Position numbers and translations under genes: made by a program. From assembly GCF_028128765.1 (NCBI RefSeq), contig NZ_LBJG01000005.1, forward strand, positions 248,001 through 312,000: a stretch of DNA of 64,000 bases, read 5' to 3'. This stretch comes from Bradyrhizobium sp. CCBAU 51627. GTDB lineage: Bacteria; Pseudomonadota; Alphaproteobacteria; Rhizobiales; Xanthobacteraceae. Of the stretch, positions 30,262-40,239 are shown one piece after another; positions within the stretch are counted from its first letter, which is position 1, and every line of letters starts with the position of its first letter. Under the pieces are notes generated by a model that was not told the DNA's origin, searched no databases, and saw only the letters and a program-made list of their open reading frames with translations.

Positions 30262-31308
30262 CTAGATCTTGATCTCGCGGTTGAAGCGCTCGATCCAGGC
30301 CGAGCGCTGCTCGTTGATCTTTTTCCAGTCCTGGAACACGAATTTCTGCTTCAGCTCTGCGGTGTCCTTGGCCAGCACGCGCGCGATCTCGCCGCCCATC
30401 GTCACCTTGGAATTGGTCGGCACGATCAGATAGGGCGGGTTCATCAGCGTGGCCTGCACCTCCGGCGTCAGTGCCGCCTCGATCAGATTGAAGGCGAGCT
30501 CGCGGTTCGCCGAGTTCTTGACGATGTGGATCGTGGTCTTGAAGGCGATGGCGCCTTCCTTCGGCGCCACGAACTCGACCGGCACGCCGCGGGCTTTCAG
30601 GATCTGGATCGCGTTGAAATTGCCGGGCGAGATGTCGATCTGGCCCTGCTGGAACAGCGTCGCGAGTGCGCCCGGATTGGCGGCAACGGCGGCCAGATTT
30701 GGCTTCAGCTCCTCCAGCGCTTTGAAGCCGGGATCGACGTTGGCCTCAGAGCCGCCGCGCATCTTGGCGATCTCGACCAGCCAGCCGGTGCCGAGCGTCG
30801 AATTGAGGTTGGTGATGCCGACACGGCCCTTGAACTCGGGCTTCCAGAGGTCGGCCCACGAGGTCGGCGGCGTCTTGACCGCTTCCGGATTGTAGGTGAG
30901 GCCGACGACCTGGAAGAACGGGGCAGGGCCCATGGGCTCCTGCGCCTCGGCAATCAGGTCTTTGTAACAGGCGCTCTTCTCGATCGGATAGGGCTCGACC
31001 AGGTCCTGACCGATCGCGACGAGGGCGGGACCGGGATCGTGCAGCATGACGTCGATCGGCGGGTTAGCCTTGGCGGCATTGACCTTGGCGATCTGGTCGA
31101 CCGACAGCATGGGGTCGAGCACGATCGTCGCATCGGCGTTGGCCTTGCGGAACGCCGGCACCAGCACGGCCTTGTGCGCCTCCTCCCAGCTTCCGGTGAA
31201 CGTCGCGAACACCAGCGGACGGGCCTGGGCGTAGCTCAGTCCGGGAAACGCCTTCATGGCGCCGAGTGTGAGCGCGGTCGTCAGCAGGCTTCGGCGGTTT
31301 ATAATCAT
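30262..31308 (-). CDS. ABC transporter substrate-binding protein (PotD-like)
   Basis: The 348-residue exported protein from ATG 31,308 is preceded by GAGGGAG. The N-terminus MIINRRSLLTTALTLGAMKA is a twin-Arg-like or Sec signal, with cleavage likely after SYAQA. The mature part starts PLVFATFTGSWEEAHKA, typical of family 1 (iron/spermidine) binding proteins. GRVGITNLNSTLGTGWLVEI lies mid-protein. It is the periplasmic component of the Pot-like importer; ligand unknown. Confidence 0.9.
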   Translation of the reverse strand: MIINRRSLLTTALTLGAMKAFPGLSYAQARPLVFATFTGSWEEAHKAVLVPAFRKANADATIVLDPMLSVDQIAKVNAAKANPPIDVMLHDPGPALVAIGQDLVEPYPIEKSACYKDLIAEAQEPMGPAPFFQVVGLTYNPEAVKTPPTSWADLWKPEFKGRVGITNLNSTLGTGWLVEIAKMRGGSEANVDPGFKALEELKPNLAAVAANPGALATLFQQGQIDISPGNFNAIQILKARGVPVEFVAPKEGAIAFKTTIHIVKNSANRELAFNLIEAALTPEVQATLMNPPYLIVPTNSKVTMGGEIARVLAKDTAELKQKFVFQDWKKINEQRSAWIERFNREIKI

Positions 31309-31338
31309 GTCGAACTCCCTCTCAGACAAGGACTGGAT

Positions 31339-32433
<1,095 letters not shown>

Positions 32434-32521
32434 GGTGTTGCCTCCCGTTGCTCCCAAGGAGAAAGCAAGTCTCGTGCCCGAGCCGGTCGCTTTTCGCCGC
32501 CAGCTTTGGCATGGTGGAGCG

Positions 32522-33627
32522 ATGACATCCGATCAACCGATTTGCGACCTCACGGCTACAACCCTTGCGCGCGCCATTGCGGGCGGCGAGCTGTCCTCTC
32601 GCGAGGTTGTCGAGGCGCATCTCGCGCGGATTGCGCACAGTGATGGGCACTTGGCGGCATTCATCACGGTCGATGTGGAAGGCGCCCGCCGTGCTGCGGA
32701 CCTCTGCGACGCCATGCCTGCGCCGGTCGGCCCGCTGCATGGCGTGCCCGTCGCCATCAAGGACCTCACCGATACTGCGGGGCTGACCACCACCTATGGG
32801 TCGGTGCTGTTTCGCGATCACGTTCCGGCCGAAGATGATGTGGTGGTGGCGCGGCTGCGGCGCGCCGGCGCGATCATGCTGGGAAAGACCAACACACCCG
32901 AATTCGGCTTCGGCGCGGTCTGCACCAACAAGATATGTGGTCCGACTCGAAATCCGTTTGAGCCCGCGCTGACCTCCGACGGATCGTCCGGCGGTGCGGC
33001 CGTTGCGGTCGCAGCCGGCATGGTGCCGCTCGCGCATGGCACCGATTTCGGCGGCTCGGTGCGCACGCCCGCGAGCTTCTGCGACGTCGCCTCGATCCGG
33101 CCGACGCCCGGGCGTATCCCATTGCCGCGCCGTCCGCTCGGCTGGGACACGCTGGCCGCGCCGCGCACATTTTCAATAGTCATGGCGAGTTGCTGAGGAC
33201 GCGGCGTGCCGAGCTCACGCCCGCCGTGATCTGGAATATCGAGGCCGGCGCAAAACTCTCGGCCGAGGATTACCTCAACGCCGAGCGTCGTCGCACCGTG
33301 ATCTATCGCAGTTTTTGCGAGCTGTTCACGGGCGCCGATTTCGTGGCCGCGCCTGCCGCGTCCGTTTTCCCCTGGCCGAACCAGATCAGCGACGTCATGG
33401 CGATCGACGGCACGGCGCTGGAGACGCCGATCGATTATCTCGCCGTCACCTTCATCGTCTCGCTGGTTGGCTTTCCGGTCCTGACCCTGCCGGCGCGGCG
33501 CGAGAAGAACGAGCTGCCCTTCGGCATCCAGATCATCGCGCCGCCGGGTTGCGAATCCCGCTTGTTTGCCTTTGGCCGTGCCATCGAAAATGAATTGGGT
33601 TTTTCGCATCGCCGGCCGCCTCTCTGA
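32522..33627 (+). pseudogene. Amidase-signature protein, disrupted by deletion/frameshift
   Basis: The first frame (32,522-33,196) encodes a normal N-terminal half with triad residues VAIKDLTDTAG, DGSSGGAAVAVAAG and GTDFGGSVRTPAS. It runs into a stop soon after LGWDTLAAP. The second frame, picked up at about 33,174 (HIFNSHGELLRTRRAEL), encodes the C-terminal part to PFGIQIIAPPG. The junction joins different frames, and about 100 residues usual for this family are missing. A deletion with frameshift is the simplest reading. The codons on both sides remain normal, so the loss is recent. Confidence 0.8.
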
Positions 33628-34377
33628 TCAGCTGTCGCGATGCTCGAGCCTCGCGGCGAGCGCGTCGGCAAGACCTATGGTGGGCTTGGCGGCGGGCCGG
33701 CGGAACGTGCCGGCTGTTGCCTTGCGCAGGCGCAATGCGACCAGCGCCTCCGCCTGCTTCACGGCGGCGACGACCTGATCGACGACGGGAGCGGGGATCC
33801 GGTCGGCAATGCGCTCGGCGAGACCCGAGAGCGGCGCGCCTGCGAAGATCAGGACGTCGGCCTCGTCATCGACGATGGCACGCTGGGCGAGTTCGACGAG
33901 AAGATCTTCCTTCTCGGTGCCCACCTCGGAGATCGCCTGGAACGGCGCATCGAGCATGCGGATTCCGGCGCAGCGCTCACGCAGGCCGTGATCGCGGACG
34001 CATTCTTCGTACCAGGGGCCCAGCGCCTGCGCGAAGGTGACGATGGCAAAGCGCCGGCCGGCCATGCACGCGGTCAGCATCGCGGCTTCGGCCATGCCGA
34101 CCACGGGAATGTCAAATGTCTCGCGCGCGGCGAACAGGCCAGGATCGCCGAAGGCCGCGATGATCGCTGCGTCGACCTTCTTGTGCTGCTCGGCCAGCAT
34201 CTCCAGCGCGATGGCGCCGCCGATCTGCGCCTCAGTCCGCGTCGAGATATAGGGCACGCCGCGGGTCGCGGTGCAGGGGATGATCTCGGTGCCTGATGAG
34301 GCCGCGCCCCGTCCGACACTCACCATCAGCTCGGTGACGGAGGTGCTGGTGTTGGGGTTGAGCAGCAGCAGCTTCAT
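33628..34377 (-). CDS. Asp/Glu/hydantoin racemase family protein lacking both catalytic cysteines
   Basis: The 249-residue product starts MKLLLLNPNTSTSVTELM, the hallmark of the hydantoin/allantoin racemase group. At the two places where racemases carry catalytic cysteines, this protein has AAFGDPGL (Ala for Cys) and FAGAPLSGLA (no Cys). A cofactor-independent racemase needs both, so this is probably a different activity or a binding protein. It is encoded 2 bp after the GntR regulator in one operon and converges with the amidase pseudogene. Ureide metabolism is likely from context. Confidence 0.8.
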   Translation of the reverse strand: MKLLLLNPNTSTSVTELMVSVGRGAASSGTEIIPCTATRGVPYISTRTEAQIGGAIALEMLAEQHKKVDAAIIAAFGDPGLFAARETFDIPVVGMAEAAMLTACMAGRRFAIVTFAQALGPWYEECVRDHGLRERCAGIRMLDAPFQAISEVGTEKEDLLVELAQRAIVDDEADVLIFAGAPLSGLAERIADRIPAPVVDQVVAAVKQAEALVALRLRKATAGTFRRPAAKPTIGLADALAARLEHRDS

Positions 34378-34379
34378 GA

Positions 34380-35087
34380 TCAGGCCGCAGTCAGCTTGGG
34401 CTTGGGCGCGAGAGTCTCTAGCAGCGCGGTGCCGGTCTGGCGGACATGGGCGCCGAGCAGGCGGCCCGCCGCTTCGCTGTCGCGCGCCTCGAGGGCCGCA
34501 AGGATGTTGGCATGCTCGTCGACCGAATTGCTCCAGCGCTTGTCGGCGCCAAGCGCCAGATAACGCGCGCGTTCGGCACGGGAGATCAGCGTTTCGTGCG
34601 CTTCCCGCAGCGGCGTGTTGCGGGCCATGCGGACGATGGTGTTATGGATCTCGCCATTGATCGCAAAATACTCGTCGAGCTTGCCGTTGCGGTGATGGCC
34701 TTCCATCCGGGTTTGCAGCGTGCGCAGGCGGGCGAGATCGCGCTCGGTCGCGCGCTCGGCGGCAAGCTCTGCGGCAAGCCGCTCGATGCCGGCGAGGGCC
34801 TCGAACAATTCCGAGATGCCGTCCACCGCGATGTCGGCGATGCGCGGGCTGCGGTTGGGACGGAGCTCGATCAAGCCTTCGGCTGCGAGCACCTTCATGG
34901 CCTCGCGCAGCGGCGTTCGCGAGACGCCGAGTTCCTTCGACAGCTTTGTCTCCTGGGTCTGCGACCCGGGCGGCAGCTCGCCGCGAATGATCATCGTCCG
35001 CATTCGCGCAGCGGCGCGTTCATGCAGGCCCATCCTCTTGAGTTTGAGCGACTTTCGTCCCTTCGGGCTTTCCGACTTCTGCTGCAC
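34380..35087 (-). CDS. GntR family transcriptional regulator (FadR/FCD subfamily)
   Basis: The 235-residue product has a winged HTH at about 18-85 (QETKLSKELGVSRTPLREAM with KVLAAEGLIEL after it). The all-helical FCD effector domain has metal-ligand candidates NGEIHNTIVRMA and DEHANILAALE. The start is GTG at 35,087; an internal ATG at residue 19 is an alternative. It is first in an operon with the racemase-family gene and divergent from the ABC importer at 35,286, which it probably controls. Confidence 0.9.
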   Translation of the reverse strand: MQQKSESPKGRKSLKLKRMGLHERAAARMRTMIIRGELPPGSQTQETKLSKELGVSRTPLREAMKVLAAEGLIELRPNRSPRIADIAVDGISELFEALAGIERLAAELAAERATERDLARLRTLQTRMEGHHRNGKLDEYFAINGEIHNTIVRMARNTPLREAHETLISRAERARYLALGADKRWSNSVDEHANILAALEARDSEAAGRLLGAHVRQTGTALLETLAPKPKLTAA

Positions 35088-35186
35088 GTGCGCCTCATTG
35101 CTTCAGTTCATCCTAGCCGTTTCCGGCTCTATGGCCTGCCTAAAATGATGACGCATGTAGCTGAAAACAATGGCATAGCGCGCAAA

Positions 35187-35195
35187 TTGTATGCA
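35187..35195. promoter_or_regulatory. Weak candidate GntR (FCD-type) half-site
   Basis: TTGTATGCA lies in the 198-bp divergent gap between the GntR gene and the ABC importer operon. It resembles the TTGTATACAA consensus of FCD regulators on its left half only. It is offered because the position is right; the match is poor. Confidence 0.2.
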
Positions 35196-35285
35196 GCATG
35201 CAGAATCCCCGTTGCGCTGCCGCGAAGGCCGACCGATGATCTCGCAACACGCGCGAGGTTTCGCGCCTTCGAAACGGAGTGAGCG

Positions 35286-36290
35286 ATGCGGACGGGTTGG
35301 CGACTGGGTCTCGTGGCGGTGGCGGCAATACTTCACGGAAGCGATCTTGCATCCGCGCAGACCGCCAAGATCAAGCTCGGCTACGCCAAATGCGCGCACT
35401 GCCTGCCGATGTCGCTGATCCCGGGCATGGCAAAGGGCGTCGAGGTCGAGGCCACAGGTTTCAACTCTGGCAACGACGTGCTCACCGCCCTGGTGTCGAA
35501 GAGCATCGACGTCGCGCAGGTCACTTACCTGCATTACATCACCGCGCTCGACAAAGGCTTTGACGTCGTCGCGGTCTCCGGTCAGATCAATGGTGGCTCG
35601 GAATGTCTGTCGTCGGCGAAGCTGAACCTGCCGCCGGAGGATTGGGTCGCGTTCAAGGCGACCGTTGCGAAAGCGAAGAGCGACGGCCAGCTGCTGAAGG
35701 TCGCGGCGTCTCGCGGCAATGCGCAGGACATCCATATGCGCGGTGCGTTCCTCAAGCAGGGCGTCGATCCCAACAAGGACATCCAGTTCATCAACATTCC
35801 CAATCCGTCCGATCATCTCGCGGCACTCCAGCGCGGCGAGGTCGACATGATCTGTTCGGTCGAGCCGTTCGCTTCGCAGATCCGGCTCGCCGGGGCCGGC
35901 AGGCACTTTGTGCTGCCATATGACCAGGCGGCAGGCAATCTGACCAACCTCATCGTCACCCGTTCTGACGTGATCGCCAGCCAGCGTGCCGGCGTGCAGG
36001 GTGTCGTCAGCGCCGTGGTTGAACTCGACAACAAGCTGATCGCCGATAAGGGGCCGTGGATCGAGGTCATCAACAAGCTTACCGGTCTCGACAAGAACGT
36101 GGCGACGGAAGCGCTGAACAACGCCTCGCCTGATCCGGCGATCCACCGCTCGCAGACGCTGGCGATCGCCGCGATGATGCGCGATCTCAAGTACATCTCG
36201 AAGGACGTCTCCGCGGAAGCGGAGAAGAACATGGACTATTCGTTCCTGGAGAAGGCGACCGGAAAGGCTAGGAATGACCTCGGTTACTGA
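35286..36290 (+). CDS. ABC transporter substrate-binding protein (SsuA/TauA-like)
   Basis: The 334-residue protein has a signal peptide (about 1-24, ending SAQT). The mature part begins KIKLGYAKCAHCLPMSLIPG, the layout of nitrate/sulfonate/taurine and thiamine-precursor binding proteins. NSGNDVLTALVSKSIDVAQV follows. Two closely spaced cysteines (CAHC) in the binding-lobe start are unusual. It overlaps the permease start by 17 bp. The ligand is unknown; the genes around it suggest a hydantoin, ureide or related organic nitrogen compound. Confidence 0.9.
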   Translation: MRTGWRLGLVAVAAILHGSDLASAQTAKIKLGYAKCAHCLPMSLIPGMAKGVEVEATGFNSGNDVLTALVSKSIDVAQVTYLHYITALDKGFDVVAVSGQINGGSECLSSAKLNLPPEDWVAFKATVAKAKSDGQLLKVAASRGNAQDIHMRGAFLKQGVDPNKDIQFINIPNPSDHLAALQRGEVDMICSVEPFASQIRLAGAGRHFVLPYDQAAGNLTNLIVTRSDVIASQRAGVQGVVSAVVELDNKLIADKGPWIEVINKLTGLDKNVATEALNNASPDPAIHRSQTLAIAAMMRDLKYISKDVSAEAEKNMDYSFLEKATGKARNDLGY

Positions 36291-37125
36291 CGTGTCGCCG
36301 CCGAAACCGGCGTTTCGATTGACGCGGACGCTCCAGGGGCTCGAACGCCTGATCGTGCCCGCGCTGCTGATCGTCGGCTGGGAGGCCTTCGCCCGCAGCG
36401 GCATGCTGCCGCCGGCCTTGCTGCCGGCGCCAAGCGCGGTGCTGCATGCGCTCGGCGATTGGGTGTTCGGCTTCGACGAGACCACGCAGACCTATTCAGG
36501 CCACTGGTTGCGCGATGCGCTCGCTAGCGCGCTGCGCGTGTTCGGTGGCTTTGCGCTGGCGAGCGCCCTCGGCATTCTCGCCGGCGTCGCCATCGGCTGG
36601 TCGCGCCTGTTCGAGAAGACGCTGGAGCCAACGCTGCAGATGCTGCGGCCGATCCCGCCGGTGTCCTGGATTCCGCTCGCGATCATTTGGTTCGGCATCG
36701 CCGACAAGCCCGCGATCTTCCTCGTCTTCCTCGGCGCCTTCTTTCCGGTGCTGATGAACAGCATTCATGGCGTGAAGACCGTTGATCACAATCTCGTTCG
36801 TGCCGGCGCGATGATGGGCGCGAGCGGTCGGCAGATGCTGACCGACATCGTGCTGCCGGCGGCGTTGCCGTCGATTTTTGCGGGCCTGCGCATCGCGGTC
36901 GGCTCGGCCTGGATGCTGACGGTCACGGCCGAGATGGTCGCGGTGAAGAGCGGCCTCGGCTACGTCCTGTGGGATTCATACTACTTCCTGCGCTACGACA
37001 TCGTTCTCGCGGCGATGATCTCGATCGGGCTACTCGGCTATCTCTCCGATCTCGGTCTCAAGGCGATCATGGCGCGCACGCTGCGCTGGCAGCAGGCAAC
37101 CACCGTGCAAGGCAGGGCGGGCTGA
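36274..37125 (+). CDS. ABC transporter permease (SsuC/TauC-like)
   Basis: The 283-residue inner-membrane protein has about six segments. The family C-terminal coupling motif is GAMMGASGRQMLTDIVLPAA near residue 190, followed by PSIFAGLRIAVGSAWMLTV. The N-terminal membrane segment is GLERLIVPALLIVGWEAFAR. Its stop shares bases with the ATPase start (TGATG), showing translational coupling. Confidence 0.92.
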   Translation: MTSVTDVSPPKPAFRLTRTLQGLERLIVPALLIVGWEAFARSGMLPPALLPAPSAVLHALGDWVFGFDETTQTYSGHWLRDALASALRVFGGFALASALGILAGVAIGWSRLFEKTLEPTLQMLRPIPPVSWIPLAIIWFGIADKPAIFLVFLGAFFPVLMNSIHGVKTVDHNLVRAGAMMGASGRQMLTDIVLPAALPSIFAGLRIAVGSAWMLTVTAEMVAVKSGLGYVLWDSYYFLRYDIVLAAMISIGLLGYLSDLGLKAIMARTLRWQQATTVQGRAG

Positions 37126-37901
37126 TGGCGGCAATCGAGCTTCGCAACATCGTCAAGGTGTTTTCGGACAAGCGTCGCGGTCGCGACCTGCTGACGCTGG
37201 ACAACATCAGTCTCGACATTGAGGCCAATGATTTCGTCTGCCTGCTCGGCCCGTCCGGCTGCGGCAAGTCGACGCTTTTGAACATTATTGCCGGTTTCGA
37301 GCAGGCGACCTCAGGCCGCACGCTGGTCGACGGCCAGCAGGTGGAGCGGCCGGGGTCCGACCGCGGCGTCGTCTTCCAGCAGCCGACCCTGATGCCGTGG
37401 CTGACGGCGATCGACAACATCGCCTTCCACCTCAAGCTCAGGGGCGTGGCCAGAGCCGAGCGGCATCACCGCGCCATGGAATTCATCGATCTCGTCGGCC
37501 TGCGCGGCTTCGAGCGCCATCATCCCTCCGAGATGTCCGGCGGCATGAACCAGCGCGTCGGCATTGCCCGCGCGCTGCTGATGAACCCGAGCGTGATCCT
37601 GATGGACGAGCCCTTCGCAGCGCTTGACGCCCAGACCAAGCTCGAAATGCAGGAGGAGCTCGTCGCGATCTGGCAGAGGCGCCGCTGCACCATCGTGTTC
37701 GTCACCCATAGTGTCGACGAGGCGCTGGTGCTGGGCAACAAGATCGTCGTGATGACCAGACGCCCAGGGCGGATCCGCGAGGCCGTCAATTTCGACCTGC
37801 CGCGCCCGCGCGACATCACCAGTCCGGAATTCAACGACGCCAAGCGCCACATCCTGGCTCTGATTCGCGAGGAGTCGACCCGGCTGGCGCAGGCGTCGTA
37901 G
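37125..37901 (+). CDS. ABC transporter ATP-binding protein (SsuB/TauB-like)
   Basis: The 258-residue product from ATG 37,125 has Walker A GPSGCGKSTLL, Q-loop VVFQQPTLMPW, a degenerate signature MSGGMNQRVGIARALL, Walker B ILMDEPFAALD and H-loop FVTHSVDEA. It completes the binding protein - permease - ATPase importer. The next gene starts only 9 bp later, so the importer is cotranscribed with the AMDase-like and hydantoinase genes. Confidence 0.92.
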   Translation: MAAIELRNIVKVFSDKRRGRDLLTLDNISLDIEANDFVCLLGPSGCGKSTLLNIIAGFEQATSGRTLVDGQQVERPGSDRGVVFQQPTLMPWLTAIDNIAFHLKLRGVARAERHHRAMEFIDLVGLRGFERHHPSEMSGGMNQRVGIARALLMNPSVILMDEPFAALDAQTKLEMQEELVAIWQRRRCTIVFVTHSVDEALVLGNKIVVMTRRPGRIREAVNFDLPRPRDITSPEFNDAKRHILALIREESTRLAQAS

Positions 37902-37910
37902 AGTAGGCGC

Positions 37911-38642
37911 ATGCGCAAACGCCTCGGCATGATCACGCCGTCGTCGAACACCGTGCTGGAACCCGTCACCAGCGCCATGCTGCACGACGTGCCCGGCGTC
38001 TCCGCGCATTTCTCGCGCTTCCGCGTCACCGAGATCGCGCTCGATGAAGCCGCACTGGACCAGTTCGATCCGTCCGTGATGCTTCCGGCGGCGGACCTGC
38101 TGGCCGACGCCAAGGTCGATGCCATCGCCTGGAACGGCACGTCGGCGAGCTGGCTCGGGATCGGACGCGATCGCAGCCTGTGCGAGGGGATCACCGCGCG
38201 CACGGGCGTTCCGGCGACGACCTCGACACTCGCCTGCATCGAGTCTGCTCGGGCGCTCGGCGCCAAACGGGTCGCGCTGGTTTCGCCTTACACGGACGAT
38301 GTGCAGCGGCGTATCGGTGAGGTCTGGACGAAGGAGGGGCTCAAGCCTCACGCGGAGCGGCATCTCGGGCTGCGCGACAACTTCTCCTTCGGCGAGGTGG
38401 TGCCGGCGGTGATCGCCGACATGATTCGTGCGGTTGCGGCCGAAGGCGCCGACGCCGTTGTTATTCTCTGCACCAATCTCGACGGCGCCGCGCTCGTCGC
38501 CCCGCTCGAGGCCGAGCTCAGTATTGTCGTGCTCGATTCGGTCCTGGTGACGCTCTGGCGCACCCTCGCGCTCGCCGGCGGCGACGTCGGCGCGCTTGCC
38601 CGGTGGGGCCGCATCTTCCAGACCTCAGCTCACATGAAGTGA
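37911..38642 (+). CDS. Arylmalonate decarboxylase/maleate isomerase-like protein (Asp/Glu racemase superfamily)
   Basis: The 243-residue product begins RLGMITPSSNTVLEPV, as in maleate isomerase and arylmalonate decarboxylase (AMDase). At the first catalytic position it reads WNGTSASW. A racemase or isomerase would have Cys before TS, whereas AMDase has Gly (GTSLSF). The second position keeps a Cys (VVILCTNLDG). This Gly/Cys pattern is the AMDase one. The motif LGAKRVALVSPYTDDV also parallels AMDase. It lies in one operon with an importer and a hydantoinase (11-bp gap to the latter). The natural substrate is unknown. Confidence 0.82.
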   Translation: MRKRLGMITPSSNTVLEPVTSAMLHDVPGVSAHFSRFRVTEIALDEAALDQFDPSVMLPAADLLADAKVDAIAWNGTSASWLGIGRDRSLCEGITARTGVPATTSTLACIESARALGAKRVALVSPYTDDVQRRIGEVWTKEGLKPHAERHLGLRDNFSFGEVVPAVIADMIRAVAAEGADAVVILCTNLDGAALVAPLEAELSIVVLDSVLVTLWRTLALAGGDVGALARWGRIFQTSAHMK

Positions 38643-38653
38643 CGGAGAGCCTT

Positions 38654-40063
38654 GTGACGCAGCTCGATCTCGCCATTCGCGGCGGCACCATCGTGACGGC
38701 CAGCGACGAGTTCCCCGCCGATATCGGCATTCGCAACGGCCGCATCGTCAGCATCGCCGAGCGCATCGAGGGCGCGGCGCGGGAGATCGACGCGACAGGG
38801 CTGCTCGCGCTGCCGGGCGGGATCGACAGCCACGTTCATATCTCGCAGCCCTCCGGCCCCGACGTCGTAATGGCCGACGACTTTGCCTCCGCGACGCGCG
38901 CGGCGGCGGCCGGCGGCAATACCATGGTGCTGCCCTTTGCGCTCCAGGAGAAGGGCACCTCGCTGCGCACCTGCGTCGAGAACTACCGCAAGCTCGCCGA
39001 AGGCGAGTGCTACATCGACGTCGCCTTTCATCTCATCATCTCGGATCCGACGGCCGTCGTGCTCGGTCAGGAGTTGCCGGCCCTCGTCAAGGACGGCTAC
39101 ACCTCGTTCAAGGTGTTCATGACCTATGACGACCTCGTGCTCAGCGACAACCAGCTACTCGAGGTGTTCGAGGTTGCGCGCCGCGAAGAAGCACTGGTGA
39201 TGGTCCATTGCGAGGGTTACGACGCGATTCGCTTCCTCACCAGCAAGCTCGAGCGCGAAGGCCACATCGCACCCTATTTTCACGGCGTGTCGCGGCCGCA
39301 GGCTGTCGAGCGCGAGGCGACGCACCGGGCCATCAGCCATGCCGAGATCGTCGGGGTCCCCATCATGATCGTGCACGTCTCCGGGCGCGAGGCGATGGAG
39401 CAGGTGCGCTGGGCCCAGCAGTGCGGACTGCCGGTTCATGCCGAGACCTGCCCGCAATACATCACGCTGACGGCCGACGACATGAAGGGCCTGAACATGG
39501 ACATCACGGGCGCGAAATATGTCTGCTCGCCGCCGCCGCGCGATGCCGAAAGCCAGCAGGCGATTTGGGAGGGGATCACATCAGGTGTGTTCCAGACCTT
39601 CTCCTCGGACCATTGCCCGTTCCGCTACGACGATCCCAAGGGAAAGCTGACGCCGAATGCGCGCACCTCGTTCCGCTGGGTGCCAAACGGCATTCCCGGC
39701 GTCGAGACGCGCCTGCCAATTCTGTTCTCCGAGGGGGTGTCGAAGGGTCGGATCAGCTTGCAGAAATTCGTCGAGCTGACCTCGACCAACCATGCACGGA
39801 TCTATGGTCTCTATCCGCGGAAGGGCTCGATCGGCGTTGGCTTCGACGCCGACATCGTTCTCTGGGATCGCAATCTGAAGAAACCGATCCGCCAAGCCGA
39901 TCTGCATCACGGCTCGGACTACACGCCGTGGGAAGGGTTCGAGGTCACCGGTTGGCCCGTCACCACCATTGCCCGCGGCCGGGTCGTGTACGAACAGTGC
40001 AAGATCGTCGGAGGCAAAGGCGCGGGTGAGGTGCTGAGTCGGGGCAAATCGAGCCTCGTCTGA
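38654..40063 (+). CDS. hydA: D-hydantoinase/dihydropyrimidinase
   Basis: The 469-residue amidohydrolase starts at GTG 38,654 after GGAGAG. The metal-site set is complete: DSHVHI (two His), carboxylated Lys in GYTSFKVFMTYDD near 150, His in MVHCEG near 183, His in IVHVSG near 237, and Asp in FSSDHCPF near 315. It hydrolyses the ring of hydantoins or dihydropyrimidines to N-carbamoyl amino acids. It is the last gene of the importer/AMDase-like operon. No N-carbamoyl amidohydrolase is intact nearby; the local amidase could replace it. Confidence 0.9.
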   Translation: MTQLDLAIRGGTIVTASDEFPADIGIRNGRIVSIAERIEGAAREIDATGLLALPGGIDSHVHISQPSGPDVVMADDFASATRAAAAGGNTMVLPFALQEKGTSLRTCVENYRKLAEGECYIDVAFHLIISDPTAVVLGQELPALVKDGYTSFKVFMTYDDLVLSDNQLLEVFEVARREEALVMVHCEGYDAIRFLTSKLEREGHIAPYFHGVSRPQAVEREATHRAISHAEIVGVPIMIVHVSGREAMEQVRWAQQCGLPVHAETCPQYITLTADDMKGLNMDITGAKYVCSPPPRDAESQQAIWEGITSGVFQTFSSDHCPFRYDDPKGKLTPNARTSFRWVPNGIPGVETRLPILFSEGVSKGRISLQKFVELTSTNHARIYGLYPRKGSIGVGFDADIVLWDRNLKKPIRQADLHHGSDYTPWEGFEVTGWPVTTIARGRVVYEQCKIVGGKGAGEVLSRGKSSLV

Positions 40064-40239
40064 CCAGGCGCAGTGGCGCGGCGTCGAGTCTGGCGAGGAC
40101 GCGGTCAGCGCATGCGAGATTTTGCCAGGATGCCGGTGGACATCCTTTGCCGTCGATCATCTGCGTAGCCCTGAGGTCGGTCGGGATCGAGCAAAGCACG
40201 CACTGGAGAAGGCCGGTGCGGATGGGCCCCACAGCTGGA

